From Dyella_A ginsengisoli (GTDB lineage: Bacteria; Pseudomonadota; Gammaproteobacteria; Xanthomonadales; Rhodanobacteraceae): 64,000 bases of DNA. Location of the stretch: positions 124,001-188,000 of the forward strand of contig NZ_JADIKM010000001.1 of assembly GCF_044904665.1 (NCBI RefSeq), in the 5' to 3' direction. A model generated the notes under the pieces. It saw nothing but the letters and a program-made list of their open reading frames with translations. It searched no databases and was not told where the DNA came from. Of this stretch, positions 42,611-51,088 are shown in pieces. Made by a program: the position numbers and the translations under genes. Within the stretch, counting starts at the first letter, position 1. Each line of letters opens with the position of its first letter.

Positions 42611-44386
42611 ATGACGTGGCAGGCCTGGGCCACGGTGGCGGTGATCGTGGCGGCGATGGTGCTGTTCGCCAGCGAGAAGGTGCGCATCGACCTGGTCGCA
42701 CTGATGGCGCTGGCTGCGCTGGTGATCCTGGGTGTGGTGAGTCCGGCCGAGGCGCTGAGCGGTTTCAGCAACGAGGCCACGGTGACGGTGGCGGCGATGT
42801 TCGCACTGAGCATGGGCATCGAGCGCTCCGGCGCGCTGGAGCCGCTGAGCCGGCTGCTGGTGAAGATCCGCCGGCCGTGGCTGCTGACGCTGGCGATGAT
42901 GCTGGCGATCGCGCCGCTGGGTGCCTTCATCAAGAACATCGCGCTGGTCGCCACCTTCCTGCCGCTGGCACTGAAGGTGTGCCAGCGCACCGGCACCGCG
43001 CCCGGGCGCGTGCTGATGCCGATGGCGTTTGCCGCGCAGATGGGCGGCGTGTGCACCTTGATCGGCACCTCCTCCAACCTGCTGGCCGACACGCTGGCCC
43101 AGAAGCACGGCTTGCCGCCGTTCGGCGTGTTCGAGTTCACCGGGCTGGGCGCGATCCTCGCGGTGGTCGGCATCGTCTACCTGATGCTGATCGGCCGCTG
43201 GATGCTGCCGCGGCACATCGATACCGACATGCCGGTGGAGGCGGACATCGGCAAGTACGTCACCGAGCTGGAGGTCACCGAGCAATCCTCGCTGCTGGGC
43301 AAGAGCATCGCCGATGCCAGCCTGGGCGAGCGCTACGGTGTCTATCCACTGGAGCTGCTGCGCGGCGAGCGGCGCATGTGGTCGCCGCGCTCGCAGCAGA
43401 TCGCCCGCGGCGACGTGCTGCTGGTACGTGGCGACTGGGACAAGATCGAGGAGTTCCGCCGCCAGGCCGGCCTGCGCAACGCGCCGGAAAGCCACTACGC
43501 GCACGCCGATGATCGCCCGCGCGTGCTGGCCGAGATCATGGTGGCGCCGGCCAGTCCGCTGGAGGGCCGCCGCTTCGGCGAGACCGGCATCGGCTGGCGC
43601 TACGACGCGGTGGCGCTGGCAATCCACCGGCGCGGCCAGGTGCTGCGCGAAAAGCTCAGCGACGTCTCGCTCGCGGTGGGCGACGTGCTGCTGGTGCTGG
43701 TGGCCGAGGAGGCCATGACCAACGTGCGCAACGACGAATCGTTCATCGTGCTCAGCCAGCGCGAGAACGCACCGCGCACGCCGCGCAAGGCGCTGTACGC
43801 GGTGGCCATCATGGCGGCGGTGATCGTTGCCTCCGGGCTGCGCTGGCTGCCGATCCCCATCGCCGCCATCTGCGGTGCCACCGCGATGGCGCTGGCCGGC
43901 TGCTTTGGCCGTAAAGACGTCTACGAGGGCATGGACTGGAAGATCATCATCCTGCTCGGCGCGATCCTGCCGCTGGGCGTGGCGATCGAGAAGAGCGGCC
44001 TTTCCACCGCGGTGGTCGGCTGGGGCCTGACCCTGGTCGGCAGCCATGGCCCGCTGGCCGCGCTGCTGATGATCTACCTGCTCACCGCCCTGCTCACCGA
44101 ACTGATGGGGCACAACCCCTCGGTGGTGCTGATGGTGGGCATCGCCGTCTCGGTGGCGCAGGCCATGCACGTCGACCCGCGCCCGTTCGTGGTGGCGGTG
44201 GCGTTCGCCGCGGCCACCTCGTTCGCCACCCCGGTCGGCTACCCCACCAACACTATGGTCTATTACGCCGGTGGCTATCGCTTCACCGACTTCATGAAGG
44301 TGGGCATCCCGCTCATTCTGCTGTTCTGCGCGCTCTCGATGTGGCTGATCCCGCACTTCTGGCCGTTCCAGGCGGTGGCGCACTGA
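42611..44386 (+). CDS. SLC13/DASS-type permease with two RCK_C domains
   Basis: A 591-residue transporter: helices at both ends and two regulatory RCK_C (TrkA-C) domains in the middle (about 210-380; VTEQSSLLGKSIADASLGERYGV and ASPLEGRRFGETGIGWRYDAV). IGTSSNLLADTLAQKHG and ATSFATPVGYPTNTMVYYAGGYRF are the paired sodium/anion-binding hairpins of the family. Related proteins move sulfate, citrate or dicarboxylates; the substrate cannot be set here. It starts one codon after GTGCCGC-ATG with no strong Shine-Dalgarno. Confidence 0.92.
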   Translation: MTWQAWATVAVIVAAMVLFASEKVRIDLVALMALAALVILGVVSPAEALSGFSNEATVTVAAMFALSMGIERSGALEPLSRLLVKIRRPWLLTLAMMLAIAPLGAFIKNIALVATFLPLALKVCQRTGTAPGRVLMPMAFAAQMGGVCTLIGTSSNLLADTLAQKHGLPPFGVFEFTGLGAILAVVGIVYLMLIGRWMLPRHIDTDMPVEADIGKYVTELEVTEQSSLLGKSIADASLGERYGVYPLELLRGERRMWSPRSQQIARGDVLLVRGDWDKIEEFRRQAGLRNAPESHYAHADDRPRVLAEIMVAPASPLEGRRFGETGIGWRYDAVALAIHRRGQVLREKLSDVSLAVGDVLLVLVAEEAMTNVRNDESFIVLSQRENAPRTPRKALYAVAIMAAVIVASGLRWLPIPIAAICGATAMALAGCFGRKDVYEGMDWKIIILLGAILPLGVAIEKSGLSTAVVGWGLTLVGSHGPLAALLMIYLLTALLTELMGHNPSVVLMVGIAVSVAQAMHVDPRPFVVAVAFAAATSFATPVGYPTNTMVYYAGGYRFTDFMKVGIPLILLFCALSMWLIPHFWPFQAVAH

Positions 44387-44490
44387 CGCTCTTACTCCCT
44401 CTCCCCGGCGGAGAGAAGCGGCCAATGTGCGGTTTCGCTTCCTTGCAAACCTGGCTGGTGCGAGACGTTGCGGTGCCGGGAGTTCGCGAT

Positions 44491-45465
44491 CTATCGGCCG
44501 TAGCCGGTCAGTGCCAGCTGCAGCGAAATCTTCATCTCTTCACGCAGCGGCAGCGGTGCCACGATCTCCGCATCCGGGCCGTACTTGAGCACGTCCATCA
44601 GCAGTTCGCGCGAGTTGGAGTACGGCACCTGCAGTTCGTAGCGGCCGTCGGGCAGCCACTCGCCCTTCTGCTGCGAATGCCAGTGCTCGTCGGCCACCCA
44701 GCGCGCGGCGTGCGGCGAGAAGCGGATCGTCGCCCACGCCTTGGGCTTGCCGGCAAAGATGCCGTAGCTGGACGAGAGCAGCTCGTTGAGATCGGCCTCG
44801 CCCACGTCGGTGGCCGCGACATCCAGCGCGTGCGGCTCCATGATGCGATCCACCGCAAAGCTGCGCAGCGCCTCGCGGTCGTGGTCCCAGCCGTCCAGAT
44901 ACCAGTTGTCGCGATAGTGGGTGAGCCGCTGCGGCGAGACGGTGCGGCGGCTGTCGGAATTGGTGGTGCGCGCGCGGTAGCGGAAGCGCAGCTGCTTGCG
45001 CTCGAGCACGGCACCAGCGGTAATGCGGAACACCTGCTGGTCGAGCTTGCGCTCGCCCCACGGAATCACGCGGATGCGCTCGATCGGCAGCGCCTTGCCG
45101 CTGCCCTGGTCCGACAGCAGGCCCTCGATGCGCGCCTTGAACGGCGCCAGCGCACCGGCCAGCACGCCCGGTCCGCTGCGTCCGATCAGTTCGTTGAGCG
45201 CGAGCAGCGCGGCCAGTTCGTCGGAGGTGAGCCACAGGCCGGGCAGCTCGAAGCGTGCGCCTTCGCCGACCTCGTAGCGGAACGCCGCCTGCTCGCCGCC
45301 GCCGCTCTCGATCGGTGCGCCCAGCGCGTCGCGCAGGAAGGCCACGTCGCGATACAGCGTGGCGCGCGAGCATTCCAGCTCGTCCATCAGGCGCGGCAGC
45401 GGCACCGGGTAGTGCGCCGATTTGAGAAGCCGGTGCAGGGTGAGGATGCGCTCGTAACGGTCCAT
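44491..45465 (-). CDS. WYL-domain transcriptional regulator
   Basis: A 324-residue regulator. N-terminal HTH (MDRYERILTLHRLLKSAHY, LMDELECSRATLYRDVAFLRDAL), a central WYL domain with the motif NWYLDGWDHDREALRSFAVDRI, and a C-terminal WCX extension. Such proteins often respond to DNA damage or nucleotides in phage-defence or repair loci. Here no defence gene adjoins: the neighbours are a transporter and a membrane protein. Confidence 0.92.
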   Translation of the reverse strand: MDRYERILTLHRLLKSAHYPVPLPRLMDELECSRATLYRDVAFLRDALGAPIESGGGEQAAFRYEVGEGARFELPGLWLTSDELAALLALNELIGRSGPGVLAGALAPFKARIEGLLSDQGSGKALPIERIRVIPWGERKLDQQVFRITAGAVLERKQLRFRYRARTTNSDSRRTVSPQRLTHYRDNWYLDGWDHDREALRSFAVDRIMEPHALDVAATDVGEADLNELLSSSYGIFAGKPKAWATIRFSPHAARWVADEHWHSQQKGEWLPDGRYELQVPYSNSRELLMDVLKYGPDAEIVAPLPLREEMKISLQLALTGYGR

Positions 45466-45586
45466 GGCATATCGTCGAGGAAAGTCGTTGTGTAGCATGG
45501 GCATGCCCCATGACGGCCGCAAGAGCGATCTGTCGCCGTCATATCCTCCCTGCGTTTCTGCGTGGTTCGACACGGTGACAGCCTCG

Positions 45587-46483
45587 ATGCCCATGCCCCC
45601 CTCCGCGCCCGAAGCCGGAGCCGACTCCTCCGCTCGTCCCGCCGCCGCGCCCGGCTATCTGGCCATCGCCCTGCAGGTGCTGGCCGATACCGGCTACGGC
45701 ATCTGGGCGCTGCAGGGCATGGCGCTGGCCTTCGGCATTTTTCGTGAGGGTCGCGGCGAGTCGCTGGTGCCGCTGGCGGGCGGCGCACTGCTCGTGATCG
45801 CGGGTTTGATCGTGGCCAGCGTGCGGGTCCCCGGCCTGCCGGCCTGGTACGGCTGGCATCCCGGACGGAGCGCATGGCCCACGCGTCAGGCGCTGATCGC
45901 GTTGGCGAGCTTTCTGCCGATGCTGGCGGTGGCCGGGCTGACCCGCGGCGACAACGATTTCTGGGCGACCCGCATGGCCGGTGCGGCGCTGATGCTGGGC
46001 AGCCTGGCCAGCCTGATCCACAGCATGCCCCGCGGCACGTTCCCGGCGTCCATCGGCAACGGCGCCGTGTTGCCGGTCGGTCGCGTGATGGCCGCGCTCT
46101 ACGGCGGCGGTCTGTGGCTGTGGCTGTTCGTGGCCGCGGATGGCCGCCTGGCGGTCGGCCCGGCGCAACCCGAGCACCAGCCGTGGCTGCTGGTGCTGCT
46201 GATCATGGCGCTGCTGCTGGGGTTGATCGAAGGCATGCGCTGGCACGCGCTGCGCGTGCCCGACACCGCCGAGACCGCGCCGCGGGGTAGCGTTGTTCCC
46301 GCGCGCTTCGCCGCGGCGCTGCTCGGCTACGCCGTACCGTGCGTGGCCCTGCTGCTGGCCGACCGCTGGCAGGCCAGCGGTGCGCTCGCGCTGGGGGCGG
46401 CGCTCAGCGCGATGGTCGGACGTGCCCTGGAGCAGAGGCTGTACGCCCGGGCGAACCGCGCCGTGGGGTCGGCGTTCGCATAA
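45587..46483 (+). CDS. Uncharacterised polytopic membrane protein
   Basis: A 298-residue protein with about eight hydrophobic helices (GYLAIALQVLADTGYGIWALQG, LVPLAGGALLVIAGLIVAS, LLVLLIMALLLGLIEGM, ...). The N-terminus is Pro/Ala-rich and soluble. Helix pattern and the MPRGTFPASIGNG-type loop faintly recall DmsC-like anchor subunits, but I see no partner oxidoreductase. It is divergent from the WYL regulator, which may control it. Confidence 0.65.
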   Translation: MPMPPSAPEAGADSSARPAAAPGYLAIALQVLADTGYGIWALQGMALAFGIFREGRGESLVPLAGGALLVIAGLIVASVRVPGLPAWYGWHPGRSAWPTRQALIALASFLPMLAVAGLTRGDNDFWATRMAGAALMLGSLASLIHSMPRGTFPASIGNGAVLPVGRVMAALYGGGLWLWLFVAADGRLAVGPAQPEHQPWLLVLLIMALLLGLIEGMRWHALRVPDTAETAPRGSVVPARFAAALLGYAVPCVALLLADRWQASGALALGAALSAMVGRALEQRLYARANRAVGSAFA

Positions 46484-46580
46484 ACGGTGCCGCGTCGCAT
46501 GGGCGCGATTCACAACGCGTTCAATGCAAGCCGTTAAGGTACGCGATCACGTTTGTTTAACGACTGGACCCCACCCCCTC

Positions 46581-47399
46581 ATGAAGAAAGCTCCTCTTTC
46601 GATCCTGATCTTCGCCGCCCTGGCGGCATCCGGCGCGCACGCGCAGACCACCCCCAGCGACGATGCCAACGCCGCCAGCAACGGCGGCTGGAGCGGCTCG
46701 GGTGAATTCGGCTTTGCCTCCTCGCGCGGCAACTCGCGCTCGGAAAACCTCAACGCCAAGCTCGGCCTCACCCAGGAGAACGAGTTGTGGAAGAACAATT
46801 TCTTCCTCAACGGCCTGCGCTCCAAGGGCGAGGTGAAGGTGGTCGATTCCAACGGCAACACCCTCAACCGTTTCAGCACCACGGCCAACCGCTACGAGGG
46901 TGGCGCCTCGGTGGGCTACAAGCTCGACCCGCGCAGCTACATCGTGGGCGCGGCGCGCTATGAGCACGACGACTTCGGCTCCAACCTGTGGCAGGGCACG
47001 GTGTCGCTCGGCTACGGCTACATCGCGCTGAAGAACCAGCGCACCGAGCTGTCGTTCGAAATCGGCCCCGGCTACAAGCGCTACCGGCCGGCCGACGAGC
47101 TGCAGGACGTCGGCGGCGTGATGGTGCCGGTGCGCCAGGACAGCGTGGGCGAGGGCGTGGCGCGCGGCCTGGCGAACTACAAGTACCGGCTCACCGACAA
47201 CACCGCGTTCGAGGATACGCTGCTGGTCGAAGCGGGCTCGAAGAACAAGTATTACCAGAACGACGCCGGCCTGTCGGTCAGCATGACGCGGAAGATGGCG
47301 CTCAAGCTCGGTTTCCAGGTGCGCTACAACAGCGACACCCAGCCCGGCACCAAGAGCACCGACACGCTCACCACCACCAATCTCGTCTACAACTTCTGA
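46581..47399 (+). CDS. DUF481 outer-membrane protein (YdiY-like)
   Basis: A 272-residue beta-barrel: signal MKKAPLSILIFAALAASGAHA, then GEFGFASSRGNSRSENLNAKLGL and paired amphipathic strands to the terminal LTTTNLVYNF. The family is called salt-induced outer-membrane protein. ELSFEIGPGYKRYRP is the conserved hairpin. The terminator follows at once. Role probably structural or small-solute. Confidence 0.88.
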   Translation: MKKAPLSILIFAALAASGAHAQTTPSDDANAASNGGWSGSGEFGFASSRGNSRSENLNAKLGLTQENELWKNNFFLNGLRSKGEVKVVDSNGNTLNRFSTTANRYEGGASVGYKLDPRSYIVGAARYEHDDFGSNLWQGTVSLGYGYIALKNQRTELSFEIGPGYKRYRPADELQDVGGVMVPVRQDSVGEGVARGLANYKYRLTDNTAFEDTLLVEAGSKNKYYQNDAGLSVSMTRKMALKLGFQVRYNSDTQPGTKSTDTLTTTNLVYNF

Positions 47400-47428
47400 C
47401 CTGCGGTTTCACCGCGGGCTGCAGAAGC

Positions 47429-47461
47429 AAAAGGCCGGCTGTGCGAGTAGCCGGCCTTTTT
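47429..47461. terminator. Bidirectional terminator between DUF481 and hemC
   Basis: AAAAGGCCGGCT (47429-47440) and AGCCGGCCTTTTT (47449-47461) form a perfect 12-bp stem with an eight-base loop. T-runs exist in both directions, so it can end both converging genes. Confidence 0.9.
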
Positions 47462-47480
47462 CATGCGTGTGCGGCGACGC

Positions 47481-48404
47481 TCAGTGGTCGCGATCGAGCA
47501 GGCTGCGCGCGCCCTGCGCCAGCAGCGCCTCGGCCACCTCGCGCCCCAGTGCTTCCGGCGCGTTTGCCGGGCCTTGCGCCGCCGCCACGATCAACCGGCC
47601 GCCCGCCGCGTCGCCGACCAGTCCACGCAGGTCTAGCCCGTGCTCGGTGCGTACGCACCACGCGCCCACCGGCACCGTGCAGCTGCCGCCGAGCGCGTGG
47701 TTCATCGCGCGCTCGGCGGTGACGGTGACGCGGGTGTCGGGGTCATCGAGTGCGCGCAGCAGGTCGAGCACCGCCGGCTGGTCCTCGCGCGCCTCGATCG
47801 CGATGGCCGCCTGCCCCGGCGCGGGCAGCCAGTCCGGCGCAACCAGCAGGCTGCGGATGCGCGCGCCCAGGCCCAGCCGTTCCAGCCCGGCGCAGGCGAG
47901 CAAGATCGCGTCGTAATCGCCGGCGTCGAGCTTGGCCAGGCGCGTGCCCACGTTGCCGCGCAGGTCGAGCAGTTGCAGATCCGGCCGCGCCGCGCGCAGC
48001 TGCGCCTGCCGGCGCAGCGAGGAGGTGCCCACGCGCGCGCCGCGGGGCAGCGCCGCCAGGTCGGCGTAGTGGTTGCTCACGAACGCGTCGGCGGCGTCGG
48101 CGCGCGGCAGGATCGCCGGCAGCACGAAGCCCGGTTCCAGCTCGGCCGGCACATCCTTGAGTGAGTGCACGGCGAGCTCGGCGAGGCCTTCCAGCATGGC
48201 CACCTCCAGCTCCTTGAGGAACAGCCCCTTGCCGCCGATGGTGGCCAGCGGGCGATCGAGGATCTCGTCGCCGCGCGTGCTCATCGGCACCAGCTCCACC
48301 GTCAGGCCCGGGTGCGCCGCGCGCAGCAGCGTCGCCACATGCTCGGCCTGCCACAGCGCGAGCGCGCTCTTGCGGGTGGCGATACGCAGGGTGGTCGGGG
48401 TCAT
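47481..48404 (-). CDS. hemC: Hydroxymethylbilane synthase
   Basis: Joins four porphobilinogens to hydroxymethylbilane in haem synthesis. IATRKSALALWQAEHVATLL, GLFLKELEVAMLEGLAELAVHSLKDVP, and the dipyrromethane-attachment Cys in LGGSCTVPVG (about residue 240) are diagnostic. Length of 307 residues is normal. It lies downstream of the AlgR-type gene by 71 bp, the arrangement known from Pseudomonas. Confidence 0.97.
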   Translation of the reverse strand: MTPTTLRIATRKSALALWQAEHVATLLRAAHPGLTVELVPMSTRGDEILDRPLATIGGKGLFLKELEVAMLEGLAELAVHSLKDVPAELEPGFVLPAILPRADAADAFVSNHYADLAALPRGARVGTSSLRRQAQLRAARPDLQLLDLRGNVGTRLAKLDAGDYDAILLACAGLERLGLGARIRSLLVAPDWLPAPGQAAIAIEAREDQPAVLDLLRALDDPDTRVTVTAERAMNHALGGSCTVPVGAWCVRTEHGLDLRGLVGDAAGGRLIVAAAQGPANAPEALGREVAEALLAQGARSLLDRDH

Positions 48405-48475
48405 GCTTCGCTCCGCGAACGTGATCAGGCGCCGTATTGTCGCGCAGATCGACCGGCGGCCTCGACCTTGCCGCG

Positions 48476-49180
48476 TCAGCCCATGCGCAGCAGCTTGCGC
48501 AGCGCCGGCAGGTTGCGGCGGCTGACTTCGGGCTGCTGCTCGGTGCCGGCCAGGCGGGCCAGGGTGCGGCCGTCGGCCAGCGTCTTCAGACCCACCAGCC
48601 GCGCGTGCGGCACCAGGCAGTTGCGGTGCAGGCGCACCAGCTGCTGCGGATAGGTGTCTTCCAGCTGACGCAACGATTCCTCGATCAGCAGCTCGCCGCC
48701 GGTGTGCTGCACGGTCACGTATTTCTCGTCGGCCTGCAGCAGGATCACCTCGTCCAGCGCGATGCGCACCTGCTCGCCGCGCAGGCGCCCGTGCAGGTAG
48801 CCGGACGGCTCGCGCGGCGCGGCGTCGAGGCGTCGTGCCGCACGCTGCAGCGCTTCACGCAGGCGCTCCAGCCGCACCGGCTTGAGCAGGTAGTCGACCG
48901 CGCCCAGCTCGAATGCCTCGATCGCGTGGTTCTCGTACGCGGTGCAGAACACCACCTGCGGCCGCGCGCGCGCGCCGAGCCGGCGCGCCAGCGCAGTGCC
49001 GTCCAGGCCGGGCATGTTGATGTCCAGCAGCAGCACGTTGGGCGACAGTTCGCCGATTGCCGCCAGCGCCGCCTCGCCGTCGCCCACGCTGCCGACCACC
49101 TCGACGTCGTCGCATTCGCCCAGCAGGGCGGCCAGGCGCATCCGCGCCAGCGGCTCGTCGTCGACGATCAGCACGCGCAT
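48476..49180 (-). CDS. algR: LytTR-type response regulator (AlgR-like)
   Basis: A 234-residue regulator: receiver domain with D7-D8, phospho-acceptor D53 (LLLDINMPG) and K near LLKPV, then a LytTR DNA-binding domain from about 130 (QVRIALDEVILLQADEKYV, LVRLHRNCLVPHARL). The neighbouring sensor and hemC give the AlgZ-AlgR-HemC order. In Pseudomonas it controls alginate and type IV pili; here the targets are unknown. GGGAG precedes the ATG at 49180. Confidence 0.92.
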   Translation of the reverse strand: MRVLIVDDEPLARMRLAALLGECDDVEVVGSVGDGEAALAAIGELSPNVLLLDINMPGLDGTALARRLGARARPQVVFCTAYENHAIEAFELGAVDYLLKPVRLERLREALQRAARRLDAAPREPSGYLHGRLRGEQVRIALDEVILLQADEKYVTVQHTGGELLIEESLRQLEDTYPQQLVRLHRNCLVPHARLVGLKTLADGRTLARLAGTEQQPEVSRRNLPALRKLLRMG

Positions 49181-49210
49181 GGCGTCGCTCCCATCACGTG
49201 ATGCCACCGC

Positions 49211-50257
49211 TCAGCCATGACGGGCCGCCTCCAGTGGCAGCCGCAGCCGCACCACGAAGCGCTCGCCCTGCGGGCCGGCGTCCACCCGCGCGCGCGCGCC
49301 GTAGCGATACGCCACGCGCTGGCGCACGTTGTCCAGGCCCAGACCGTGTCCACCCGGGGATGGCTGCTCGGGGAGCGGGTTGGCGATCTCGATCCACAGC
49401 ATGCCCTGCTCACAGCGCCCGGCCAGCAGGATCTCGCCGCCCTCGCGCCGCGGCTGGATGCCGTGGCGCACGGCGTTTTCCACCAACGGCTGCAGCAGCA
49501 GGCGCGGCAGCGGGAAGTCCGGCGGCAGACCCTCGAGTTCGCGGCGCACGCGCAGGCGCTCACCCAGGCGCAGCTGCTCGATCGCCAGGTAGCGCTCCAC
49601 CAGGTTGAGTTCTTCACCTAGCGTGCCGTCGCCGCTGCGGTGCTCGCCCAGCGCGGCTCGGAACAGCTCGGACAGGTCTTCCACCGTGCGCTCGGCGGCG
49701 TCCGGGTCCAACCGCACCAGCGCCGCCACGGTGTTCATGCTGTTGAACAGGAAGTGCGGTCGGATGCGTGCCTGCAGCGCGGCCACCTGCGCGCGGGCGG
49801 CGGCCGCGAGGCGCAGCTGCCACTGCGCCAGCACGTAGAAGTAGCGCAGCATGGCCGCGCCGAGCAGCGCGGCGATCAGCGCGTTGTCGCGCACGAACTG
49901 CTCGTAGCCGCCGTGAATCAGCGCCATGCCCAGCGTGGCGTCCATCCAGCGTGCGACGGCGCTGGCGGCGATCACGATCAGCACGATCGCCAGCCACACG
50001 CCGGCATACGGCATCGCGCCGGACAGCCGCTGCAGCCACGGCTGCGCCTTGCACAGGGTGAGTGTCACCAGCACCGCCAGCCACGCCACGAACAGCATGC
50101 CCACGCTGTAGCCGCGCCAGCCGAAGCGCGTGTCCGGCGCCAGCCACATCACCGTCACGGTGAGCGCGCCCACCACCAGCAGCGTGAACAGCGCCGGCAG
50201 CCGGCAGAAGTCCGGCAGGGGCAGATGCTCGCGGGGCTGGCGCTTGGCGGATGGCAT
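49211..50257 (-). CDS. algZ: Sensor histidine kinase (AlgZ/FimS, LytS-like)
   Basis: A 348-residue kinase: four membrane helices in about residues 20-150, then a His_kinase domain with RIRPHFLFNSMNTVAAL carrying the phospho-His and HATPase motifs LLQPLVENAVRHGIQP and GHGLGLDNVRQR. The partner response regulator follows by 30 bp. No periplasmic sensor domain is present, so it may sense the membrane. Confidence 0.92.
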   Translation of the reverse strand: MPSAKRQPREHLPLPDFCRLPALFTLLVVGALTVTVMWLAPDTRFGWRGYSVGMLFVAWLAVLVTLTLCKAQPWLQRLSGAMPYAGVWLAIVLIVIAASAVARWMDATLGMALIHGGYEQFVRDNALIAALLGAAMLRYFYVLAQWQLRLAAAARAQVAALQARIRPHFLFNSMNTVAALVRLDPDAAERTVEDLSELFRAALGEHRSGDGTLGEELNLVERYLAIEQLRLGERLRVRRELEGLPPDFPLPRLLLQPLVENAVRHGIQPRREGGEILLAGRCEQGMLWIEIANPLPEQPSPGGHGLGLDNVRQRVAYRYGARARVDAGPQGERFVVRLRLPLEAARHG

Positions 50258-50291
50258 CGGCGCAGTATGCCGCAGCGCTGGCGTGGGTCGG

Positions 50292-50960
50292 TCAGCCGCG
50301 CAGGCGGGCGCCGAGCCAGTCGCGCAGGTCGGCGACTTCCTCCGCGCAGACCGAGTGCGGCATCGGGTAGGTGTGCCAGTCGACCGCGTAGCCGAGCGCT
50401 TCGAGGGCCGCGCGCGAGTCCAGCCCGCGCTGCAGGATCACCACCGGATCCATCGTGCCGTGGCCCCAGAAGATCGGCACCGCGGCGTTGGCCGCGCTGC
50501 GCTCGGCGGCGAGCGCCTGGCCCAGCGGCAGGTAGGTGGACAGCGCCACGATGCCGCCCAGTTTCTGCGCGTGGCGCAAGCCTGCGGCCAGCGCGATCGC
50601 GCCGCCCTGCGAGAAGCCGGCCAGCACGATGCGCTCGCTGGGCACGCCGCGCTCGTGCTCGCGCGCGATCAGCGCCTCCACTGCGCCGATCGACGCGCGC
50701 ATGCCGGCCTCGTCCTGCCGGCTCATCAAATCGAAGCCCACGATGTCGTACCAGGCGCGCATCGGCATGCCGCCGTTGACCGTCACCGACTGCACCGGCG
50801 CATGCGGAAACACGAAGCGCAGCGCCGGCCAGTCGCGCGCCACCAGTTCCGGCACGATCGGCGCGAAGTCGTGACCGTCGGCGCCCAATCCGTGCAGCCA
50901 GATCACGCTGTGGCTCGGGTTCGCGCCGGTCTCGCGTTCGACGCAGGGCAGCAGGCTCAT
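50292..50960 (-). CDS. Phospholipase/carboxylesterase-type alpha/beta hydrolase
   Basis: A 222-residue enzyme. The nucleophile is in VLAGFSQGGAIAL (GxSxG), the acid in FWGHGTMDPVV, and the His in YPMPHSVCAEEV. The WLHGLGADGHDF oxyanion loop is typical of the human APT1/bacterial carboxylesterase group. It is on the same strand and upstream of algZ with 34 bp between, so co-transcription is possible. Substrate unknown. Confidence 0.92.
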   Translation of the reverse strand: MSLLPCVERETGANPSHSVIWLHGLGADGHDFAPIVPELVARDWPALRFVFPHAPVQSVTVNGGMPMRAWYDIVGFDLMSRQDEAGMRASIGAVEALIAREHERGVPSERIVLAGFSQGGAIALAAGLRHAQKLGGIVALSTYLPLGQALAAERSAANAAVPIFWGHGTMDPVVILQRGLDSRAALEALGYAVDWHTYPMPHSVCAEEVADLRDWLGARLRG

Positions 50961-51088
50961 GGCGGGTGTTCCGTGGTGGGCGTGGGGCCGCATCGTAACA
51001 GCGTGCGACCGCTACCCTTGACCAATGGCGGGTGTGCGACAGCACCCTGCCTCGCTACGCTGGCGCGATTGCCACCGTGGAGCGACTC

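Noticed and set aside
42383..44425. Minus-strand extension of the patatin frame by about 680 codons
   Set aside because: The extension is antisense to the SLC13 transporter and is His/Gln/Arg-rich without any domain; the patatin start at 42382 is sufficient.
44387..44490. Small hairpin CTCTCC...GGAGAG between SLC13 and WYL genes
   Set aside because: Six-base stem without T-run; could occur by chance.
44491..46483. WYL regulator as the marker of a phage-defence locus
   Set aside because: The neighbours are an SLC13 transporter, a polytopic membrane protein and a DUF481 barrel; no nuclease, helicase or toxin gene is nearby.
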